From Streptosporangium brasiliense (GTDB lineage: Bacteria > Actinomycetota > Actinomycetes > Streptosporangiales > Streptosporangiaceae): DNA of 64,000 bases. The notes under the pieces are model-generated. The model was not told the origin of the DNA. It did no database searches and worked only from the letters and a program-made list of their open reading frames with translations. Shown here in pieces: positions 33,743-43,941 of the stretch; positions within the stretch are counted from its first letter, which is position 1, and every line of letters starts with the position of its first letter. Both the position numbers and the translations under genes were made by a program. The DNA lies in assembly GCF_030811595.1 (NCBI RefSeq), contig NZ_JAUSRB010000002.1, positions 5,890,001 through 5,954,000 on the forward strand, read 5' to 3'.

Positions 33743-34135
33743 ATGCCGGCACGAGAAGAACTCCCGTCGACGCTGCAGCGCTCTTCCAAGAAGGCGCGGG
33801 ACACCTGGATCAAGGCCCATGACTCGGCGGTGGAGACCTACGGTGAGGGGGAGCGGGCGCACCGTACGGCCTTCGCCGCGCTGAAGCACTCCTTCGAGAA
33901 GGTCGGCGACCACTGGGAGCCGAAGGCCCGCAAGGGCCCCTCCGACGCCCAGGCGGCCAGGAGCACTCCGAAGCGGGGCAAGACCGCCGAAGGGGTCGAC
34001 GCCCACGCGTCCAAGCAGCATCTGTACGAGGTGGCCAAGCGCCTGGGCGTCGACGGCCGGTCCACGATGACCAAGGACCAGCTCGTCGAGGCCATCAAGA
34101 AGGCCAACCGGAGGGCCACGGCCAAGGCCCGGTGA
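33743..34135 (+). CDS. ChaB-family protein with Rho-N/SAP-like C-terminus
   Basis: Small basic protein of 130 residues. The first about 60 residues are a ChaB domain (REELPSTLQRSSKKARDTWIKAHDSAVETY..). The last about 40 (LYEVAKRLGVDGRSTMTKDQLVEAIKKANRR) resemble the Rho N-terminal/SAP helix-extended-helix that binds nucleic acid. Between them is a Lys-rich linker. Role unknown; similar proteins are often in stress clusters near catalase, as here. ATG 33743 lies after AGAGAGG; ATG 33677 is in frame but poorly supported. Confidence 0.88.
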   Translation: MPAREELPSTLQRSSKKARDTWIKAHDSAVETYGEGERAHRTAFAALKHSFEKVGDHWEPKARKGPSDAQAARSTPKRGKTAEGVDAHASKQHLYEVAKRLGVDGRSTMTKDQLVEAIKKANRRATAKAR

Positions 34136-34297
34136 ACGGCGGCCGTCCCGGGCAGGCGCCGTTCAAGTGAGCTTCCCTCTTGCGGAGATTCTTATTTTTG
34201 GCGCTATAAGTCGCTTTTAGTCGGATAGGGAACCCCCCGTGTGCCGACAGGGATTCGGTGCGCCGGAAATGATCGCCGCGAGGAGGGAAGCGTCACG

Positions 34298-35956
34298 ATG
34301 ACGGACGTGTCGAGCAATGGGCCGCAGCGGGGAGACGGGCGACCGGTGCTGACCAATCGGCAGGGGCACCCGGTCTACGACAACCAGAACCAGCGCACGG
34401 TCGGCGCGCGAGGCCCGGCCACCCTGGAGAACTACCAGTTCCTGGAGAAGATCAGCCATTTCGACCGGGAGCGGATCCCCGAGCGGGTGGTGCACGCCCG
34501 CGGGGTGACCGCCTACGGGTACTTCGAGGCGTACGGCAAGCTGGGCGATGAGCCGGTCAGCCGCTACACCAGGGCGAAGCTGTTCCAGGAGGCGGGCAAG
34601 CGGACCGAACTGGCCGTCCGCTTCTCCACCGTGATCGGCGGCAGGGACTCCTCCGAGGCGGCGCGCGACCCGCGCGGGTTCGCGGTGAAGTTCTACACCG
34701 AGGACGGGAACTGGGACCTCGTCGGCAACAACCTGGCCGTCTTCTTCATCAGGGACGCCATCAAGTTCCCCGACGTGATCCATGCGCTCAAGCCCGACCC
34801 GGTGACCTTCCGGCAGGAGCCCAACCGGATCTTCGACTTCATGTCGCAGACCCCGGAGAGCATGCACATGCTGGTCAACCTGTTCAGCCCGCGCGGCATC
34901 CCGGCCGACTACCGGCACATGCAGGGCTTCGGGGTGAACACCTACAAGTGGGTGAACCAGCAGGGTGAGACCCATCTGGTGAAATATCACTGGATGCCCA
35001 AGCAGGGCGTGCGGAGCATGACCGCCGCCGACGCGGCCGCGGTGCAGGCGCAGGAGCTGGGGCACGCCACCAAGGATCTGCACGAGGCGATCGACCGCGG
35101 CGACTTCCCCGAGTGGGAGCTCCTGGTGCAGATCATGACCGACGAGGAGCACCCCGAGCTGGACTTCGACCCCCTGGACGACACCAAGGTGTGGCCGGAG
35201 AACGACTTCCCCGCGCTGCCGGTCGGCCGGATGGTCCTGGACCGGAACGTGGCCAACAACTTCGCCGAGAACGAGCAGATCTCCTTCGGCACCGGGGTCC
35301 TGGTCGACGGGCTCGACTTCTCCGACGACAAGATGCTGGTGGGCCGGACGTTCTCCTACAGCGACACCCAGCGCCACCGGGTGGGGCCCAACTACCTGCA
35401 GCTCCCGGTCAACCAGGCCAAGCACGCCGAGGTGCGCACCAACCAGCGCGACGGGCAGATGACCTTCTACGTCGACACCGAGGGGGAGAGCCCGCACATC
35501 AACTACGAGCCGTCCCTGCTCGGCGGGCTGAGCGAGGGGCACTACCCCACCCACGACGAGCAGGGGCCGGTCATCTCCGGCCGGCTGACCCGTAAGCGCC
35601 TCCCCAGGACCAACGACTACGCCCAGGCGGGTCAGCGCTACCTGCTGATGGAGCAGTGGGAACGCGACGACCTCGTGCTGAACCTCGTCACCCTGCTGTC
35701 GCAGGCCGAGCGGCCCGTCCAGGAGCGCATGGTCTGGCACTTCCTGATGGTCGAGGACGAGCTGGGGCTGCGCGTCGGGGAGGGGCTCGGGATCGGGCCC
35801 GGGGACGTCGCCCACCTGGAGCCGCTGACGAGTCAGGAGCTGGACGAGGAGGAGCGCGAGCGGCTGTCCAAGCTGGGCAAGAACGGGCCGCGCCAGGTGT
35901 CCGGCCTGAAGATGACCCACTGCGTCCCGGACGGGCGGGCGCAGCCGGCCGGGTGA
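34298..35956 (+). CDS. Catalase, haem-containing, small-subunit type
   Basis: Monofunctional catalase of 552 residues splitting hydrogen peroxide. The active-site His is in [10 protein letters not shown], the Asn in WDLVGNN, and the haem-ligand Tyr in [12 protein letters not shown]. It carries a longer acidic C-terminal tail ([19 protein letters not shown]). GAGGAGGGAAG precedes the ATG. The 160 bp upstream is unusually AT-rich (TTCTTATTTTTGGCGCTATAAGTC near 34180-34210, given as a span), a likely promoter. It is not linked to a furA/catR gene here. Confidence 0.95.
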   Translation: MTDVSSNGPQRGDGRPVLTNRQGHPVYDNQNQRTVGARGPATLENYQFLEKISHFDRERIPERVVHARGVTAYGYFEAYGKLGDEPVSRYTRAKLFQEAGKRTELAVRFSTVIGGRDSSEAARDPRGFAVKFYTEDGNWDLVGNNLAVFFIRDAIKFPDVIHALKPDPVTFRQEPNRIFDFMSQTPESMHMLVNLFSPRGIPADYRHMQGFGVNTYKWVNQQGETHLVKYHWMPKQGVRSMTAADAAAVQAQELGHATKDLHEAIDRGDFPEWELLVQIMTDEEHPELDFDPLDDTKVWPENDFPALPVGRMVLDRNVANNFAENEQISFGTGVLVDGLDFSDDKMLVGRTFSYSDTQRHRVGPNYLQLPVNQAKHAEVRTNQRDGQMTFYVDTEGESPHINYEPSLLGGLSEGHYPTHDEQGPVISGRLTRKRLPRTNDYAQAGQRYLLMEQWERDDLVLNLVTLLSQAERPVQERMVWHFLMVEDELGLRVGEGLGIGPGDVAHLEPLTSQELDEEERERLSKLGKNGPRQVSGLKMTHCVPDGRAQPAG

Positions 35957-36141
35957 CGGCCGGCCGACAGCTCGGGCGGCCGCCGTCCGGGCGGTACCGG
36001 GGACGACGGCGCCGGGGCCGACAGTGCCGGGCGGGGGGAGCGCGGCGTCCCCTCCGCCCGGAGCGCGGCGCCCTCCGGAAGGGGCGGTGAACGGACGGCG
36101 GAGAGGCACGGGGAGAGGAGCACGGGGGAGAGGAGCGTGGT

Positions 36142-36690
36142 GTGGGGGCCACAGCGGTGATCGTGGTGGACATGCTGAATCCGTACGACCACCAGGACGC
36201 CGGACGGCTGGCGCGGAGCGTCGCCGGGATCACGGGGCCGCTGTCGGAGCTCGTCGGACGGGCGCACGGGCGCGAGGACGTCGATCTGATCTACGTCAAC
36301 GACAACCACGGAGACTTCGCGGCCACCCGCGAGGACATCGAGACGCTGGCGCGCAAGGGCAGGCATCCGGAGCTGGTGGAGCCCGTGCTGCCCCCTCGCG
36401 ACTGCGCCTTCCTGCCCAAGGTGCGCCACAGCGCGTTCTTCGGCACCTCGCTCGAATACCTCCTGCGCCGCCGGGAGGTCGAGACGCTGGTGCTGACCGG
36501 CCAGGTGACCGAGCAGTGCATCCTGTACACCGCGCTCGACGCCTACGTGCGCCATTTCTCCATCCGGGTGCCGCGTGACTGCGTCGCCCACATCCACGCC
36601 GACCTCGGCGACGCGGCGCTGCGGATGATGGAGCGCAACATGGGGGCGGAGATCACGACGGCCGGGCGGTGCCTCGCTCCGGCGGAATGA
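36142..36690 (+). CDS. Isochorismatase-family cysteine hydrolase
   Basis: Alpha/beta hydrolase of 182 residues. The catalytic Asp is in VIVVDMLNPY, the Lys in FLPKVRHSAF, and the Cys in LTGQVTEQCILYTALDAY, the complete D-K-C triad. Such enzymes hydrolyse isochorismate, nicotinamide or related amides; the substrate is not shown by context. Start GTG 36142 follows GAGAGGAG. Confidence 0.92.
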   Translation: MGATAVIVVDMLNPYDHQDAGRLARSVAGITGPLSELVGRAHGREDVDLIYVNDNHGDFAATREDIETLARKGRHPELVEPVLPPRDCAFLPKVRHSAFFGTSLEYLLRRREVETLVLTGQVTEQCILYTALDAYVRHFSIRVPRDCVAHIHADLGDAALRMMERNMGAEITTAGRCLAPAE

Positions 36691-36726
36691 TCGTTTGTTC
36701 CGCGGGCCCGAGGGTAATGGCGGGCG

Positions 36727-38172
36727 ATGTCGGAAATCTCCCAACTCCAGCGCCTTGTGCCCAACCGGCAGGATCTCCGGGTCCGCATGCGGCTGTCGGC
36801 GGCGGAATTCCTGTTGACCCCGCTGCTCATGGTGCTCGGAGCGGTGGCGCTGGCGGTGGGGTCGGTCTCGGCGGACATCTCCTCGTCGGAGTGGCCCGCC
36901 GACGTCCGGGCGGTCTTCCTGCGGCTGTTCCCGCACGACAACCTGGTCAAGATGCTGAGTGTGATCGCGACGGGCCTGGTGACGGTCACCACGCTCACCC
37001 TGTCGGCGCTGCTGGTGGCGGTCTCGCACACCGCGACGTCGGTGGCGCCGGTGGTGTTCGACCAGTTCCTCCGGCGCAGGGCCAACCAGGCATATTTCGG
37101 ATATGTCGCCGGTTGTGCGACCTACACCTATCTCGTGATGGCCGTCTCGCGGCCCGAATGGGCCGGGGTGGGGGCGCTCCTGGCGGTCGTGCTGGCCGCG
37201 GGGGCGCTCATCCTGCTGGTGTTCATGGGATATCTCATGATCGACCAGATGCGTCCCACCTCCGTGGTGCGCTCGATCCAGGAGCTGGCCTACCGGGCCC
37301 GGGTGCGTCAGATGCCGCTGCTGGCCCGTTCCCGCACGGGCTCCCTGCTGGAGGGGGAGTCGGTCCCGGTGACGACCCGGGCCACCGGATACGTGATCGA
37401 CATCAGCACGGCCCGCCTGGAGTCGCTGCTGGCCGGCACGGGGGAGACGGTCGAGGTCGCCTTCCAGGTGCGCATCGGCGACCTGCTCGCCTACGGCGAC
37501 ACCGTCGCCCGGATCCGCGGCGGGAGCCCCGGGCAGCGTGCCCACGTCGCCGAGACCGTCCTCACCTGCGTCACGATCGACCGGGCCCGCAACGCCGACG
37601 TCGATCCCGACTACGCCATCGAGCAGCTCGGCAACGTCGCCTGGGCCGCCACCTCCACCCGGCAGAACCCCGACGTGGCGCTCGCCGCGGTCGGGGCCCT
37701 GCGCGACCTGTCGGCCCGCTGGGCGGCCGCGGGCGTCCCCGACGCCGGCGAGTACGGCGGGCCGCTGCCGGTGGTCTACGACGACGCCGTGCAGCGGCGC
37801 ATCGCGGCCGCGCTGATCGACCTGATCGTCGTCAGCGCCTCCTCGCGGCAGCACCAGACGTGCGCCGTGGCCCTGTCCACGCTGGCCGACATCCTGCCCC
37901 AGCTACCGGAGCGCGACAAGGACGTCGCGGTGCGGAGCCTGCAGCGGGCGCTGCCGGCGACGCTCTCCCATGTGGCGAGCGTGGAGATGGGGCGCGGCCT
38001 GGCCAAGCTGCGCGCGGCGCTCGACGCGATCGGCATGGAGGACATGGCCGACCAGGTCCGCGAGATGGGGCCGCGGCTGGTCAGGGAGAGCGGTCTGAGC
38101 GACAAGGACGACCTGATCGACCACCTCGACGACACCGAGACCACCGGCCCCCGGTCCTTCCGGTTCCGCTGA
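36727..38172 (+). CDS. DUF2254 membrane protein
   Basis: Membrane protein of 481 residues. Four N-terminal helices (residues about 25-175) carry the DUF2254 pattern, including ATGLVTVTTLTLSALLVAVSHTATS. The rest is soluble, with VTTRATGYVIDIS and TCVTIDRARNADVDPDYAIEQL, then an extra helical region ending RGLAKLRAALDAIG. No biochemical role is known to me. It follows the isochorismatase gene by 36 bp on the same strand. Confidence 0.9.
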   Translation: MSEISQLQRLVPNRQDLRVRMRLSAAEFLLTPLLMVLGAVALAVGSVSADISSSEWPADVRAVFLRLFPHDNLVKMLSVIATGLVTVTTLTLSALLVAVSHTATSVAPVVFDQFLRRRANQAYFGYVAGCATYTYLVMAVSRPEWAGVGALLAVVLAAGALILLVFMGYLMIDQMRPTSVVRSIQELAYRARVRQMPLLARSRTGSLLEGESVPVTTRATGYVIDISTARLESLLAGTGETVEVAFQVRIGDLLAYGDTVARIRGGSPGQRAHVAETVLTCVTIDRARNADVDPDYAIEQLGNVAWAATSTRQNPDVALAAVGALRDLSARWAAAGVPDAGEYGGPLPVVYDDAVQRRIAAALIDLIVVSASSRQHQTCAVALSTLADILPQLPERDKDVAVRSLQRALPATLSHVASVEMGRGLAKLRAALDAIGMEDMADQVREMGPRLVRESGLSDKDDLIDHLDDTETTGPRSFRFR

Positions 38173-38312
38173 ATCCGGGAGCGCCGTGAAAACCGAGGTC
38201 AAGGCCATGTGATTTTTCACCCGAAAAGGTATGAATGTGTTTTCTGCGGGCACCCGATCCAGAAGCTGAGCCGCCCACTGTCGAGCTTCTCCACGTTCAT
38301 TGGATCCCGCCT

Positions 38313-38585
38313 ATGTCTATCCAGGGCAACGTCATTCCCATCATCCACTGGTCCCGCCGCTCCTCCTGCCTCAACGAGGACCCCGAGCTCTTCTTCCCCG
38401 TGTCCGCCGAGGGGCCCGGCCGGGAGCAGTACGAACAGGCCAAAGCCGTCTGCCGCCGCTGTCCGGTACGGCTGCGCTGCCTGGACTACGCCTTGAACAC
38501 CCGCCAGATGTACGGCGTGTGGGGAGGCACCACCCCCGACGAGCGCAGAGCCGCCATGGCGGCGACGAGGCGCGGGGTGAGGTGA
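38313..38585 (+). CDS. WhiB-family iron-sulfur regulator
   Basis: Wbl protein of 90 residues. The four cluster ligands are Cys19, Cys47, Cys50 and Cys56 (CRRC..C), followed by the beta-turn GVWGGTT (about 68) and a basic tail ATRRGVR for DNA. Wbl proteins bind a 4Fe-4S cluster, sense oxygen or NO and act with the principal sigma factor. Asp/Glu-rich region SCLNEDPELFFP is typical. The upstream 100 bp is AT-rich with a GTGATTTTTCAC inverted repeat near 38207-38218. Which Wbl class it belongs to cannot be told. Confidence 0.94.
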   Translation: MSIQGNVIPIIHWSRRSSCLNEDPELFFPVSAEGPGREQYEQAKAVCRRCPVRLRCLDYALNTRQMYGVWGGTTPDERRAAMAATRRGVR

Positions 38586-38691
38586 CCGCCCGCACGGGTA
38601 TGGAGCGGCCACCTCGGGACGCCGCCGGGCGGGGGAGCGCGCCGGCGGCCCGGACGCGCCCGCGCGCGGGGCGGCGTCCCCGGCCGTCCCC

Positions 38692-39657
38692 TCAGCCGGG
38701 GGCCCGCTCCGGCTCGGGGGCGCCGAGGAGGGCGGCCAGCCGTGCCGCGTTGCGCTGGGAGTTGTCCCCGCAGCAGTTGTTCAGGAGCACGTGGGTGGTC
38801 GGGACCTGGCCGGCGAGCGCGCGGATCCTGGTGGCCCAGCGCCTGAGCTCGGGCTCCGAGTACAGGTAGGCGAAGCGCTCCTCGATCTTCTTGCTGGTCC
38901 ACCTGCCGGAGTGCCCGTGGAGGCGGACGATGGCCAGGTCGGAGGTCGCGGCGAGGACCGGCGGGATCGACGACGGGTGCCCCTGCGGCATGTCGACGCA
39001 CACGTAGGGGATGTCGTGCGAGGCGAGGAAGTCGAGGGTCTCGGCCCGGTTGTCCTCCGCCATCCAGGTGTGGTTGCGGAACTCCACGCAGATGCGCATG
39101 GGGTCGCAGCGGCGCGCGCATTCGATGATGTAGCGCCGGTTGTCCCGCCCGATGGGGAACCACGGGGGGAACTGGAAGAGCAGGGCCCCCAGCTTCCCCG
39201 CCTCGTGCAACGGCCTGAGCGCGCTCAGGAAGCGCTGCCAGACCTCCTCGGCGACCCGCGGCCCGACGTCGCTCAGGTAGACCGTCCGCTTCGACGTGCC
39301 GAGCCCGTCCCGCAGATCCTTGTAGAGGGACTCCCGCCGGGTGGGGTGGTTGGTCAGCAGGGAGAACGCCTTGACGTTGAAGGTGAACCCCCGCGGGGTG
39401 CGGTCCCGCCAGGCCTCCACCGTGCGCTGGGCCGGCGGGTGGTAGTAGGTGGCGTCCACCTCGACGATCGGGAACCGCGAGGCGTAGTAGGCCAGGCGCG
39501 CGGCCGGGGTGGACGCGCCGGCGGGATACCAGCCCGACTCCAGCAGCGACCTGTCCGTCCACGAGGCCGTGCCGACCAGGATCCGCTCCGCGTCCGGCCG
39601 TCCCCCGTCACCGGCGGCGGGCCAGGTGATCCCGTCCAGGGAGAGCTGTGTCGTCAT
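38692..39657 (-). CDS. DUF72 TIM-barrel protein
   Basis: Protein of 321 residues with DUF72 marks: LVGTASWTDRSLLESGWYP, the FPIVEVDATYYHPP motif, FNVKAFSLLTNHP, and LLFQFPPWF, then NNCCGDNSQRNA near the end. The fold is an 8-stranded barrel related to nuclease and sugar-isomerase families. Its reaction is not known. It is convergent with the WhiB gene. Confidence 0.92.
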   Translation of the reverse strand: MTTQLSLDGITWPAAGDGGRPDAERILVGTASWTDRSLLESGWYPAGASTPAARLAYYASRFPIVEVDATYYHPPAQRTVEAWRDRTPRGFTFNVKAFSLLTNHPTRRESLYKDLRDGLGTSKRTVYLSDVGPRVAEEVWQRFLSALRPLHEAGKLGALLFQFPPWFPIGRDNRRYIIECARRCDPMRICVEFRNHTWMAEDNRAETLDFLASHDIPYVCVDMPQGHPSSIPPVLAATSDLAIVRLHGHSGRWTSKKIEERFAYLYSEPELRRWATRIRALAGQVPTTHVLLNNCCGDNSQRNAARLAALLGAPEPERAPG

Positions 39658-39732
39658 ACCGGGCCCCTGCCCCGTCGGGGAGCGCCGTCACCTCCGTGAC
39701 CGCACTCCCTCGGGGGCCGGGGGCGCCGCGGT

Positions 39733-41805
39733 TCACGCCGGCATCCGCTGGGTGTCGCGTGCGGGATGGCGGTGGGCGGCGGCCGCCGCGGCGAAGGCCG
39801 AGGTGAAGTCCTCCAGGTTCCCCTCGGCGTCGATGACCACTCCCGGCTGCGCGGAGGATCCGACCCGCGCGTCCTCCAGCAGCTCCACCCCGGCGCCCAT
39901 GGCTCCGACGGCCTTGCCGTGCTTGAACGCCTCCGAGACGAAGTGCACGGCGTCGCCGTCCTCGCACAGGGCCTGCACGCTCGCCTTCCCGCCGGGCACC
40001 ACCACGGCGTCGTAGAGCACCGAGGCCACGGTGCTCATCGCGCGGGTCACCGGGACCTGCTCACCGTCCTCGCCCCGTACCGCGCCGTCCCGCGCGGCCA
40101 GCACCTCGCAGATCGCCCCCATGACGGTGAGCGCCGCCTGCACGCCCTCGACCTGGGCGGCGTCGACGCCGTCGGCGGCGAGAATGGCGATCTTCCTGGT
40201 GGCGACGCTCTCCACCGGGGCGTGGTCCTGGCTGAGGGCGGGGGAGGCGTGGCCGTGGTTGGGCACGGCGGGCCCGGCGGGCGGCTCCACCCCGACGCCC
40301 TCGGCGACCAGGACGGCCAGGTCGTGGTCGACGTGGTTGAGGTTGCGGACCACGCCCTCGCGCACGTGGGTGTGGTCCACCTTGCCGAGCTCGAAGCGGA
40401 AGGCCGCGACGATGTGCGCCTTCTCCCAGCCGGCCATGCTGTTCCAGAACAGGGTGGCCTGACTGTAGTGGTCGGCGAAGCTCGCGCTGCGCTTGCGGAT
40501 CTTGTCGCCGTCCACCCGTTCCTGGTAGTGGGTGTAGGCGCCCGCGCCGTCGACCGCCGGGCAGCCGGCGCCGAGGGAGTTGGGGTGGTAGCTCGCCTGG
40601 CCCCGGGGGATGGTCATCTGGTGGTAGCCGTCGCGATGGTGGTTGCGCACCTCGGCCACCGGCCGGTTGACCGGGATCTGCGGGAAGTTCGGCCCGCCGA
40701 GCCTGATCAGCTGGGTGTCGAGATAGGAGAACAGCCGGGCCTGCAGCAGCGGGTCGTTGGTGAAGTCGATGCCCGGCACGACGTTGCCGAGATGGAAGGC
40801 GACCTGCTCGGTCTCGGCGAAGAAGTTGTCGGGGTTGCGGTCGAGCACCAGGCGCCCGACCGGCCGCACCGGCACCTGCTCCTCCGGAATGATCTTCGTG
40901 GCGTCCAGGAGGTCGAAGTCGAAGGCGTGCTCGTCCTCCTCCGGCACGAGCTGGACGCCGAGCTCCCACTCGGGGAAGTTCCCGCTCTCGATCGCCTCCC
41001 ACAGGTCCCTGCGGTTGAAGTCGGGGTCCTTGCCGGCGATCTTCTGGGTCTCGTCCCAGACGAGTGAGTGGATGCCGAGCTTGGGCCTCCAGTGGAACTT
41101 CACGAAGGTGCCGCGGCCCTCGGCGTCGACGAGGCGGAAGGTGTGCACCCCGAAGCCCTGCATCATCCGGTAGCTGCGGGGCAGCGCCCGGTCCGACATC
41201 AGCCACATCATCATGTGGGTGGTCTCGGGCTGCAGCTGCACGAAGTCCCACAGCGTGTCGTGGGCCGAGGACGCCTGCGGGATCTCGTTGTGCGGCTCGG
41301 GCTTCACCGCGTGCACGAAGTCGGGGAACTTGACGCCGTCCTGGATGAAGAAGACCGGCATGTTGTTGCCCACGAGGTCGAAGTTGCCCTGCGGGGTGTA
41401 GAACTTGGTGGCGAAGCCGCGCACGTCACGCACCGTGTCGGCGGACCCCCGCGAGCCGGCCACCGTGGAGAAGCGGGTGAAGACCGGGGTCCGCACTCCC
41501 GGCGTGGTGAGGAACCGCGCGGTGGTGAAGGCGGCCAGCGAGTCGTCGTAGGGCTCGAAATAGCCGTAGGCCCCCGCGCCGCGGGCGTGCACCACCCGCT
41601 CCGGGATCCGCTCGTGGTCGAAGTGGGTGATCTTCTCCCGGAAGTGGAAGTCCTCCATCAGCGTCGGGCCCCGCTCGCCCGCCCTGAGCGAGTTGTCGGT
41701 GTCGTCCACCCGGATGCCTTGATCGGTGGTCAGGTTGGTGCCGTGAAAGTCGACCCGGGCCTCGTCCAGCTGCCGGTCCTTGTCCGTACGGTCGTCGGCG
41801 GTCAT
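39733..41805 (-). CDS. katE: Catalase HPII with C-terminal DJ-1/glutamine-amidotransferase-like domain
   Basis: Large-subunit catalase of 690 residues. His in [10 protein letters not shown], Asn in FDLVGNNMP and the haem Tyr in ARLFSYLDTQLIR are present. The last 150 residues (RKIAILAADGVDAAQVEGVQAAL...YDAVVVPGGKAS..) are the flavodoxin-like lid typical of HPII. This is the second catalase within 6 kb; HPII types resist heat and proteases and usually serve stationary phase or spores. No peroxide-sensing gene is next to it. Confidence 0.95.
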   Translation of the reverse strand: MTADDRTDKDRQLDEARVDFHGTNLTTDQGIRVDDTDNSLRAGERGPTLMEDFHFREKITHFDHERIPERVVHARGAGAYGYFEPYDDSLAAFTTARFLTTPGVRTPVFTRFSTVAGSRGSADTVRDVRGFATKFYTPQGNFDLVGNNMPVFFIQDGVKFPDFVHAVKPEPHNEIPQASSAHDTLWDFVQLQPETTHMMMWLMSDRALPRSYRMMQGFGVHTFRLVDAEGRGTFVKFHWRPKLGIHSLVWDETQKIAGKDPDFNRRDLWEAIESGNFPEWELGVQLVPEEDEHAFDFDLLDATKIIPEEQVPVRPVGRLVLDRNPDNFFAETEQVAFHLGNVVPGIDFTNDPLLQARLFSYLDTQLIRLGGPNFPQIPVNRPVAEVRNHHRDGYHQMTIPRGQASYHPNSLGAGCPAVDGAGAYTHYQERVDGDKIRKRSASFADHYSQATLFWNSMAGWEKAHIVAAFRFELGKVDHTHVREGVVRNLNHVDHDLAVLVAEGVGVEPPAGPAVPNHGHASPALSQDHAPVESVATRKIAILAADGVDAAQVEGVQAALTVMGAICEVLAARDGAVRGEDGEQVPVTRAMSTVASVLYDAVVVPGGKASVQALCEDGDAVHFVSEAFKHGKAVGAMGAGVELLEDARVGSSAQPGVVIDAEGNLEDFTSAFAAAAAAHRHPARDTQRMPA

Positions 41806-41933
41806 GAGTCCTCCTGTCGGGCGTCGGTAGGCGGCGCCTCGACGCAGGACGGCTATACCCGGCCCCCGCCCCCGAAACGGGGAGGCGGTGATCCCTTCCC
41901 CCGCCCTTTACGGTCGCTTTCCTCCCGCGCCGG

Positions 41934-42983
41934 CTACGGCCGTCCGCCGACCCCGCTCGACACCTCGCCGATCCGCGCCGGGCCGCCGGCGTGGGACGAC
42001 AGGGGCGGGGTGTCCATCCCCGCGGCGGAGCGCAGGCCCTCCAGCAGCTCCCGCAGCGCCTCGACCGCCGTGTGGCGGGGCTGCCAGCCGAGCTCGGTGC
42101 GGGCGCGGGTGACATCCATGATCGGTACTCTGAGCACCAGGTCGACCAGGCCGGGCGCGGCGGGGACCAGACGCATGTGCCAGGCGAGGGCGGCGGTGTT
42201 CCTGAGCACCCAGCCCGGGACGGGCACCAGCCGGGCGTCGAGCAGCTCGGCCAGCACGGACGGTTCGATCACGGGATCGGCGGCGAGGTTGAAGGCGCCC
42301 GACACCGGCCGGGTGACCGCCAGGCGGTAGGCCTCGCCGGCGTCCTCGGCGTGGAGCGCCTGGAACATGAGCCCGGGGGTGTCGGGCACGAAGGGGATCA
42401 GACGCGGCCGCATCAGCCGCTGCGGCACGAACGGTCCCCCGAACAGCCGGCGCTGCTCGGTCGCCGCCTCCCGCTTGAAGATGAAGCCCGGCCGTAGCCG
42501 CACGACCCTGGTGTCCGGGTGGTCACGCTCGAACACGTCGAGCAGGCGCTCCACGTACGCCTTCTCCCTGCCGTAGGCGGCACCCGGCCAGCCGTGGGTG
42601 GGCCACTCCTCGGTCACCGGCCGGTTCTTCGGGCCGGGGGAGTAGGCGCCCACCGACGAGGCGTGGACCACGACGGGGACGTTCCGCTCCGCCGCGGCCT
42701 CGAGGACCCGCACGCTGCCCAGGACGTTGACCCGCCAGGTCGCCACCGGGTCGCGGGTGGGCTGGAACAGCCACGCCAGGTGCACGACCGCGTCCGCCCC
42801 GGCGAAATGCGGCGCCAGGTCGCCGGTGGAGACGTCCACGGCGTGCCAGGTGGTCTTGTCCGGCTGCCAGTCCGGCAGCCGGCGGGCCAGGCCCACGATG
42901 GATGTGACGTTCTGGTCGGAGGCGAGGGCGGACACCACGCTCGTGCCCACGTTCCCGGTCGCGCCGACGACTACTACACGCAT
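41934..42983 (-). CDS. NAD(P)-dependent epimerase/dehydratase
   Basis: Extended short-chain dehydrogenase of 349 residues. The nucleotide loop is VVVGATGNVGTS, followed by DAVVHLAW. The catalytic region has VHASSVGAYSPG and YGREKAYVERLL (YxxxK). C-terminal LGWQPRHTAVEALRELLEG is the typical sugar-epimerase ending. The substrate cannot be deduced; the lineage includes UDP-glucose 4-epimerase-like proteins. It is on the same strand as the HPII gene, 130 bp past it. Confidence 0.92.
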   Translation of the reverse strand: MRVVVVGATGNVGTSVVSALASDQNVTSIVGLARRLPDWQPDKTTWHAVDVSTGDLAPHFAGADAVVHLAWLFQPTRDPVATWRVNVLGSVRVLEAAAERNVPVVVHASSVGAYSPGPKNRPVTEEWPTHGWPGAAYGREKAYVERLLDVFERDHPDTRVVRLRPGFIFKREAATEQRRLFGGPFVPQRLMRPRLIPFVPDTPGLMFQALHAEDAGEAYRLAVTRPVSGAFNLAADPVIEPSVLAELLDARLVPVPGWVLRNTAALAWHMRLVPAAPGLVDLVLRVPIMDVTRARTELGWQPRHTAVEALRELLEGLRSAAGMDTPPLSSHAGGPARIGEVSSGVGGRP

Positions 42984-43155
42984 GTGTACCGCCTGCCCGC
43001 GACGGGACGGCCGAACCGCCGCCGACCAGGGCTTTGCCGTACGGTGCCCTTTCCGGCCCGGGGCGCCGGGGCCGGCGCCCGGCGGACCCGGCGCGGGCCG
43101 TGAGGTCCGGGCTCCCCGCCTCCCGCCGTCGCGCCCGGCCCCCGGCCCGCCGACC

Positions 43156-43908
43156 TCAGTCCTGCCCGGCCTGCCGTACGCGGACGTCGCCTTCGCCGGA
43201 ACGCGCGTTCAGCGAGCGCGGGGCGGTGGAGGCCCGGGGCACGCGTGAGGTGGCCCTGCCATCCTTGCTGGAGACCGTGACGCGGTAGGTGTCGCCGGTC
43301 CTCGGCACCACCACGTCGACGGTCCCGCTGCCGGAGACGGCCTCCACCCGGCTGGGGACCGTGGTGAAGTACAGGGCGACGAGGCCGTCGGACGAGCGCG
43401 CCGTGACGTCGGAGGAGCCGATCCGCCGCGCGGTCACCTTGCCGCTCCGGCTGACCAGGCGCATCGGCCCGGAGACGGCGTCGGTGCGCACGTCGCCGCC
43501 GCGGCTGGTGGCGTTCAGCGCCCGGGTGAGGCGGACGGCGCTCACGTCGTCGTCGCCGTCGACCTCGACCGCCACGCCCGGCGGCACCTTGACCGTGTAC
43601 TGGGCGTCGCAGTCGATCACGATGCCGGAGCAGACGGCGCCCACCGTCAGGGTGCCGCCCTTCAGCGTCCACGACGAGTTGCCCTCGTCGGCGGCCTTGC
43701 CCTTGAGCCGCCTGTCGACCTCGAGCGTGCCGGCGACGCCGGGTTCGAGGCGGACCGGCGTGCCCGTCGCCCTGATCACCAGCTCCGCCGCGGAGTAGGG
43801 GAACTCCCGGGAGTCGTGCCGCTCACGGCCGGTGGAACCGAGGCCGCAGCCGGCGGCCGCCAGGAGGACGAGGCCGGCCGTCATCAGATGTGGGGTTCGG
43901 AGAGTCAC
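43156..43908 (-). CDS. DUF4097-type lipoprotein
   Basis: Exported lipoprotein of 250 residues. GTG 43908 opens a signal peptide with lipobox LLAAAGC. The body is a run of short beta strands, LVIRATGTPVRLEPGVAGTLEV...VSAVRLTRALNATSRGGDVRTDAVSGPMRLVSRSGKVTARRIGSSDV (span), the repetitive pattern of the DUF4097 beta-helix. Such proteins often serve as envelope-stress sensors or adhesins, with role unproven. It is divergent from the DUF427 gene. Confidence 0.88.
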   Translation of the reverse strand: MTLRTPHLMTAGLVLLAAAGCGLGSTGRERHDSREFPYSAAELVIRATGTPVRLEPGVAGTLEVDRRLKGKAADEGNSSWTLKGGTLTVGAVCSGIVIDCDAQYTVKVPPGVAVEVDGDDDVSAVRLTRALNATSRGGDVRTDAVSGPMRLVSRSGKVTARRIGSSDVTARSSDGLVALYFTTVPSRVEAVSGSGTVDVVVPRTGDTYRVTVSSKDGRATSRVPRASTAPRSLNARSGEGDVRVRQAGQD

Positions 43909-43941
43909 GCGCCCAGCCTCGCCGCGGCGCTCCCCCGGGGC

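Noticed and set aside
36024-36141. Small coding frames between catalase and isochorismatase genes
   Set aside because: No ribosome site or similarity; translations are Gly/Arg/Ala-rich shadows.
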